Shown here piece after piece: positions 31,461-33,378 of a stretch of DNA of 33,378 nt. Within the stretch, counting starts at the first letter, position 1; each line of letters opens with the position of its first letter. This DNA is from Actinomycetospora sp. (GTDB lineage Bacteria; Actinomycetota; Actinomycetes; Mycobacteriales; Pseudonocardiaceae). The DNA is taken from assembly GCA_029266415.1 (NCBI GenBank), contig JAQSWW010000018.1, positions 1 through 33,378 on the forward strand, given 5' to 3'. Both the position numbers and the translations under genes were made by a program. The notes beneath the pieces are model-generated. The model saw nothing but the letters and a program-made list of their open reading frames with translations, ran no database searches and had not been told where the DNA came from.

Positions 31461-31756
31461 GTGCCGTCGGCGTCGGTGTCGACCGCCGAGGAGTCGAAGT
31501 CGCCGTCGTCGTCGGTGTCGACCAGGACCGTCTCGCCGTAGCCGTCGGCGTTGGTGTCGACCATCGCGGACTCGAAGGTGCCGTTGTGGTCGAGGTCGGC
31601 GACCACGGTGTCGACGTAGCCGTTGCCGTCCTCGTCGGTGGACACGGAGTCGACGTTGCCGGCGTCGCTGACCGTGTAGGTGCCGACCACGGTGCCGTCG
31701 GCCTCGTAGATGTTGCCGTCGGCGGCGAAGTGGCGGTCGGTGGCGTCGGTGCTCAT
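31424..31756 (-). CDS. Acidic 13-residue-repeat protein
   Basis: A 110-residue, strongly acidic protein. From residue 41 five consecutive 13-residue units of the form D-x-D/N-x-D/N-G-x-x-x-T/S-x-x-x run to residue 105, with a partial unit before and after. The D-x-D-x-D-G core recalls calcium-binding loops (thrombospondin type 3, dockerin or VCBS-like), so calcium binding is likely but unproven. There is no signal peptide, which is odd for such repeats. The first 40 residues resemble a cap (NIYEADGTVVGTYTV). The ribosome-binding site is weak (GAGAGCGAG). Confidence 0.7.
   Translation of the reverse strand: MSTDATDRHFAADGNIYEADGTVVGTYTVSDAGNVDSVSTDEDGNGYVDTVVADLDHNGTFESAMVDTNADGYGETVLVDTDDDGDFDSSAVDTDADGTYETTATDPNGF
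31442..31636 (-). repeat. Five tandem 39-base coding repeats
   Basis: The five units encode the 13-residue repeats of the acidic protein. They are diverged in sequence while keeping the GAC/GTC-rich core, so this is an old expansion and not recent slippage. Confidence 0.75.
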
Positions 31757-31847
31757 GGCGGCTGCTCGCTCTCGTGACGGTGCGAGCGGGCGCCGATGTT
31801 CCGGCCGGAGCAGGGAATCTTCTCCGCGACCGGCCGGTCACGGTCCG

Positions 31848-32498
31848 TCAGTCGTCGTCGCCGTCGTTGTCGTCGCGGTCCCGGTCGAGCCCACCCGTCG
31901 CGGCCTCGCCGGGCGTGACGACCTCGACCGACCCGAAGGCGCCGTTGGCGTCGACCACGAGCTCGGGGAGCGTCGGCGCGCCGGGCGGGATCGCGCACGC
32001 CTGCTCGCACCGCGTGCTGCCGAAGATCATGGTCCCGGTGGTGCGCACGGCGAACCCCGGCGGCACGACCACCTCGGTGCTGCCGAACAGCGTCCCGACC
32101 TGCACCTCGGTGTCGCCCGGCGCCACCGTGACCGTGCGGTTGCCGAAGACGGCGCCGCCGTCGTCGGCGGTGACGAGGTGTCCGGCCACGAAGACCGCGA
32201 CCCCGGCCAGGACCACCGGCACGACCGCCCGGCCGAGGCGTTCGTGCCACGGCGGCCGGTGGGTCGACGCCGGCTGACCCTCGGCCGGTGCCGGCGCCAC
32301 GGCCGACGACGCGGGCAGGTCGACGACGAGCGTGTCGAGCTCGCGCTGGGTGCGCGACGCCCAGCACTGCTGCACGCGCTCGTCGTACTCCAGGACCGTG
32401 AGGACGCCGTCGTCGAGCGCCGCGCGGAGGCGGTCGTCGACGGCACGGCGCTCGCGGTCGCCGATGCGCATCTCCGGCACGGGGTCCTGCGCGGTCAT
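31848..32498 (-). CDS. DUF1707 and LiaF-like membrane protein
   Basis: A 216-residue protein. Residues about 10-62 (MRIGDRERRAVDDRLRAALDDGVLTVLEYDER) form the DUF1707/SHOCT-like N-terminal domain. A Pro-rich linker leads to one membrane helix at about 90-108 (AVVPVVLAGVAVFVAG). The rest (FGNRTVTVAPGDTEVQVGTLFGSTEVVVPPGF) is a beta-solenoid-like domain related to the LiaF C-terminus, linked in Firmicutes to cell-envelope stress sensing. The tail is Asp-rich. It starts 30 bases after the sigma-factor gene stop on the same strand, with AGGA about 8 bases before the ATG. Confidence 0.85.
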   Translation of the reverse strand: MTAQDPVPEMRIGDRERRAVDDRLRAALDDGVLTVLEYDERVQQCWASRTQRELDTLVVDLPASSAVAPAPAEGQPASTHRPPWHERLGRAVVPVVLAGVAVFVAGHLVTADDGGAVFGNRTVTVAPGDTEVQVGTLFGSTEVVVPPGFAVRTTGTMIFGSTRCEQACAIPPGAPTLPELVVDANGAFGSVEVVTPGEAATGGLDRDRDDNDGDDD

Positions 32499-32528
32499 GG
32501 CCCCATCCTGCCCCGGCCGCGGCCGGTG

Positions 32529-33378
32529 TCAGCCCCGGCGGGCGGTGAGCAGCGCGCGGTCGTCGGGGTCGTCGGTGCGGGCCAGCGCGGCGTCCAGCGC
32601 GGCGCGGGCCTCGTCCTCGCGCCCGAGGCGGCGCAGGAGATCGGCGCGCACGGCGTGCAGCAGGTGGTACCGGTCGAGCCGCTCGGCGAGCGCGTCGACG
32701 ATCTCGAGCGCGGCCGCCGGGCCCTCGGTCTCGGCCACGGCGACCGCCCGGTTGAGCGCGACGACCGGGCTCGGGGTGAGGGCGAGGAGCTGGTCGTGCA
32801 GGGCCACGATCTGCCGCCAGTCGGTCGCGGCGGCGTCGGGCGCCGACGCGTGCACGGCGTTGATCGCCGCCTGCACCTGGTACGGCCCGGGCCGGTCGCG
32901 GCGCAGGCACCGGCGCACGAGCTCGAGGCCCTCGGCGACGAGGGCGTGGTCCCAGCGCGCCCGGTCCTGGTCGGCGAGCAGCACGCGGGCGCCGTCGGGC
33001 GCGGTCCGGGCGGGCCGGCGCGCCTCGGTCAGCAGCATCAGCGCCAGCAGCCCCAGCACCTCGGGCTCGTCGGGCATCAGCTCGGTGAGCAGGCGACCGA
33101 GCCGGATCGCCTCGGCGGCCAGGTCGCCGCGGGTGCTCGTCGCGTGGCCCTCGGTGAAGACGAGGTAGACGACGGCCAGCACGCCGGGCAGGCGGTCGGG
33201 CAGGTCGGCGTCGTGCGGGACCCGGTAGGGGATGCGCGCCGCGCGGATCTTGTTCTTCGCCCGGACGATCCGCTGGGCCATCGTGGCCTCGGGGACGAGG
33301 AAGGCGCGCGCGATCTCGGGCGTGGTCAGCCCGCCGAGCAGGCGCAGGGTGAGCGCGACCCGGGCGGGCAGGGCGAGC
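32529..33378 (-). CDS. ECF42-type sigma factor, truncated by window edge
   Basis: The 3' part of a second long ECF sigma factor. The sequence up to 33378 continues in frame beyond the track's internal ATG with [21 protein letters not shown], the sigma region 4 helix-turn-helix, so the true start lies outside the window. Next is VVYLVFTEG and the DUF6596/TPR-like extension ([12 protein letters not shown]). It is a diverged paralogue of the sigma factor at 11.1 kb. Downstream on the same strand is the DUF1707/LiaF-like gene. Whether a DGPF gene precedes it cannot be seen. Confidence 0.9.
   Translation of the reverse strand, partial: LALPARVALTLRLLGGLTTPEIARAFLVPEATMAQRIVRAKNKIRAARIPYRVPHDADLPDRLPGVLAVVYLVFTEGHATSTRGDLAAEAIRLGRLLTELMPDEPEVLGLLALMLLTEARRPARTAPDGARVLLADQDRARWDHALVAEGLELVRRCLRRDRPGPYQVQAAINAVHASAPDAAATDWRQIVALHDQLLALTPSPVVALNRAVAVAETEGPAAALEIVDALAERLDRYHLLHAVRADLLRRLGREDEARAALDAALARTDDPDDRALLTARRG

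Noticed and set aside
31364-31777. Plus-strand Val/Gly-rich 137-residue ORF
   Set aside because: It mirrors the 39-base repeats of the acidic protein and has no ribosome-binding site or cap.

Overview
This is a very GC-rich window with GTG starts, GTGA stop/start overlaps and actinobacterial families (DUF3040, DUF3099, DUF1707, ECF42-type sigma factors, RsbA-like MEDS/ATPase proteins). It suggests a high-GC actinomycete, probably Pseudonocardiaceae or a relative such as Actinomycetospora; the genus is inference. It reads as chromosomal sequence. I see no rRNA, tRNA, CRISPR array or insertion sequence.

Left part (1-5.3 kb). A small zinc-ribbon protein is followed by a TerC membrane protein whose roughly 170-nt leader folds into several hairpins, including one that can mask the terC ribosome-binding site. 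Next come a winged-helix regulator, a DUF3040 membrane protein and several weak small ORFs. At about 4.1 kb two overlapping, oppositely directed promoters sit on palindromes. The rightward one serves a two-gene unit: an unknown protein and a STAS-like protein lacking the phosphorylatable serine.

Partner-switching operon (5.4-8.8 kb, minus strand). A PAS/GAF/GAF/SpoIIE phosphatase, a STAS antagonist with its serine, and a MEDS-ATPase anti-sigma protein are joined by GTGA overlaps. Together they form a complete phosphatase / antagonist / kinase switch. A separate RsbW-like ATPase (20.6 kb) and another serine-less STAS protein (30.8 kb) suggest a wider network. The target sigma factor is not in the window.

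Middle (8.9-22.5 kb). A secreted heparin-lyase-like protein carries a long Ser/Asp/Glu/Gly tail. A DGPF (YCII) protein plus ECF42 sigma factor pair follows a promoter-like TGTCGA-N18-CGAC site. After these come an MpaB-type (DUF2236) oxygenase with two tandem palindromes upstream, a LysE exporter, a methyltransferase, a fatty-acid desaturase overlapping a TetR C-terminal remnant, DUF3099 and MFS proteins, a VOC ring-cleaving dioxygenase with a SnoaL-like partner, and a secreted nuclease-like protein.

Right part (22.5-33.4 kb). An NmrA-like oxidoreductase and an alpha/beta hydrolase diverge, with a promoter and 12-bp palindrome in front of the hydrolase. A RidA-like protein lacking the usual arginine diverges from a TetR regulator across two operator-like repeats, and an amidase follows. 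A four-gene translationally coupled cassette then encodes an acyl-CoA dehydrogenase-like protein, a PIG-L deacetylase, a NodS-like methyltransferase and a family 2 glycosyltransferase. It looks like a pathway that builds and decorates an amino-sugar-containing molecule, and is the best candidate for an undescribed system. The window ends with small coupled ORFs, a STAS protein, a 13-residue-repeat acidic protein, a DUF1707/LiaF-like protein and a second, truncated ECF42-type sigma factor.
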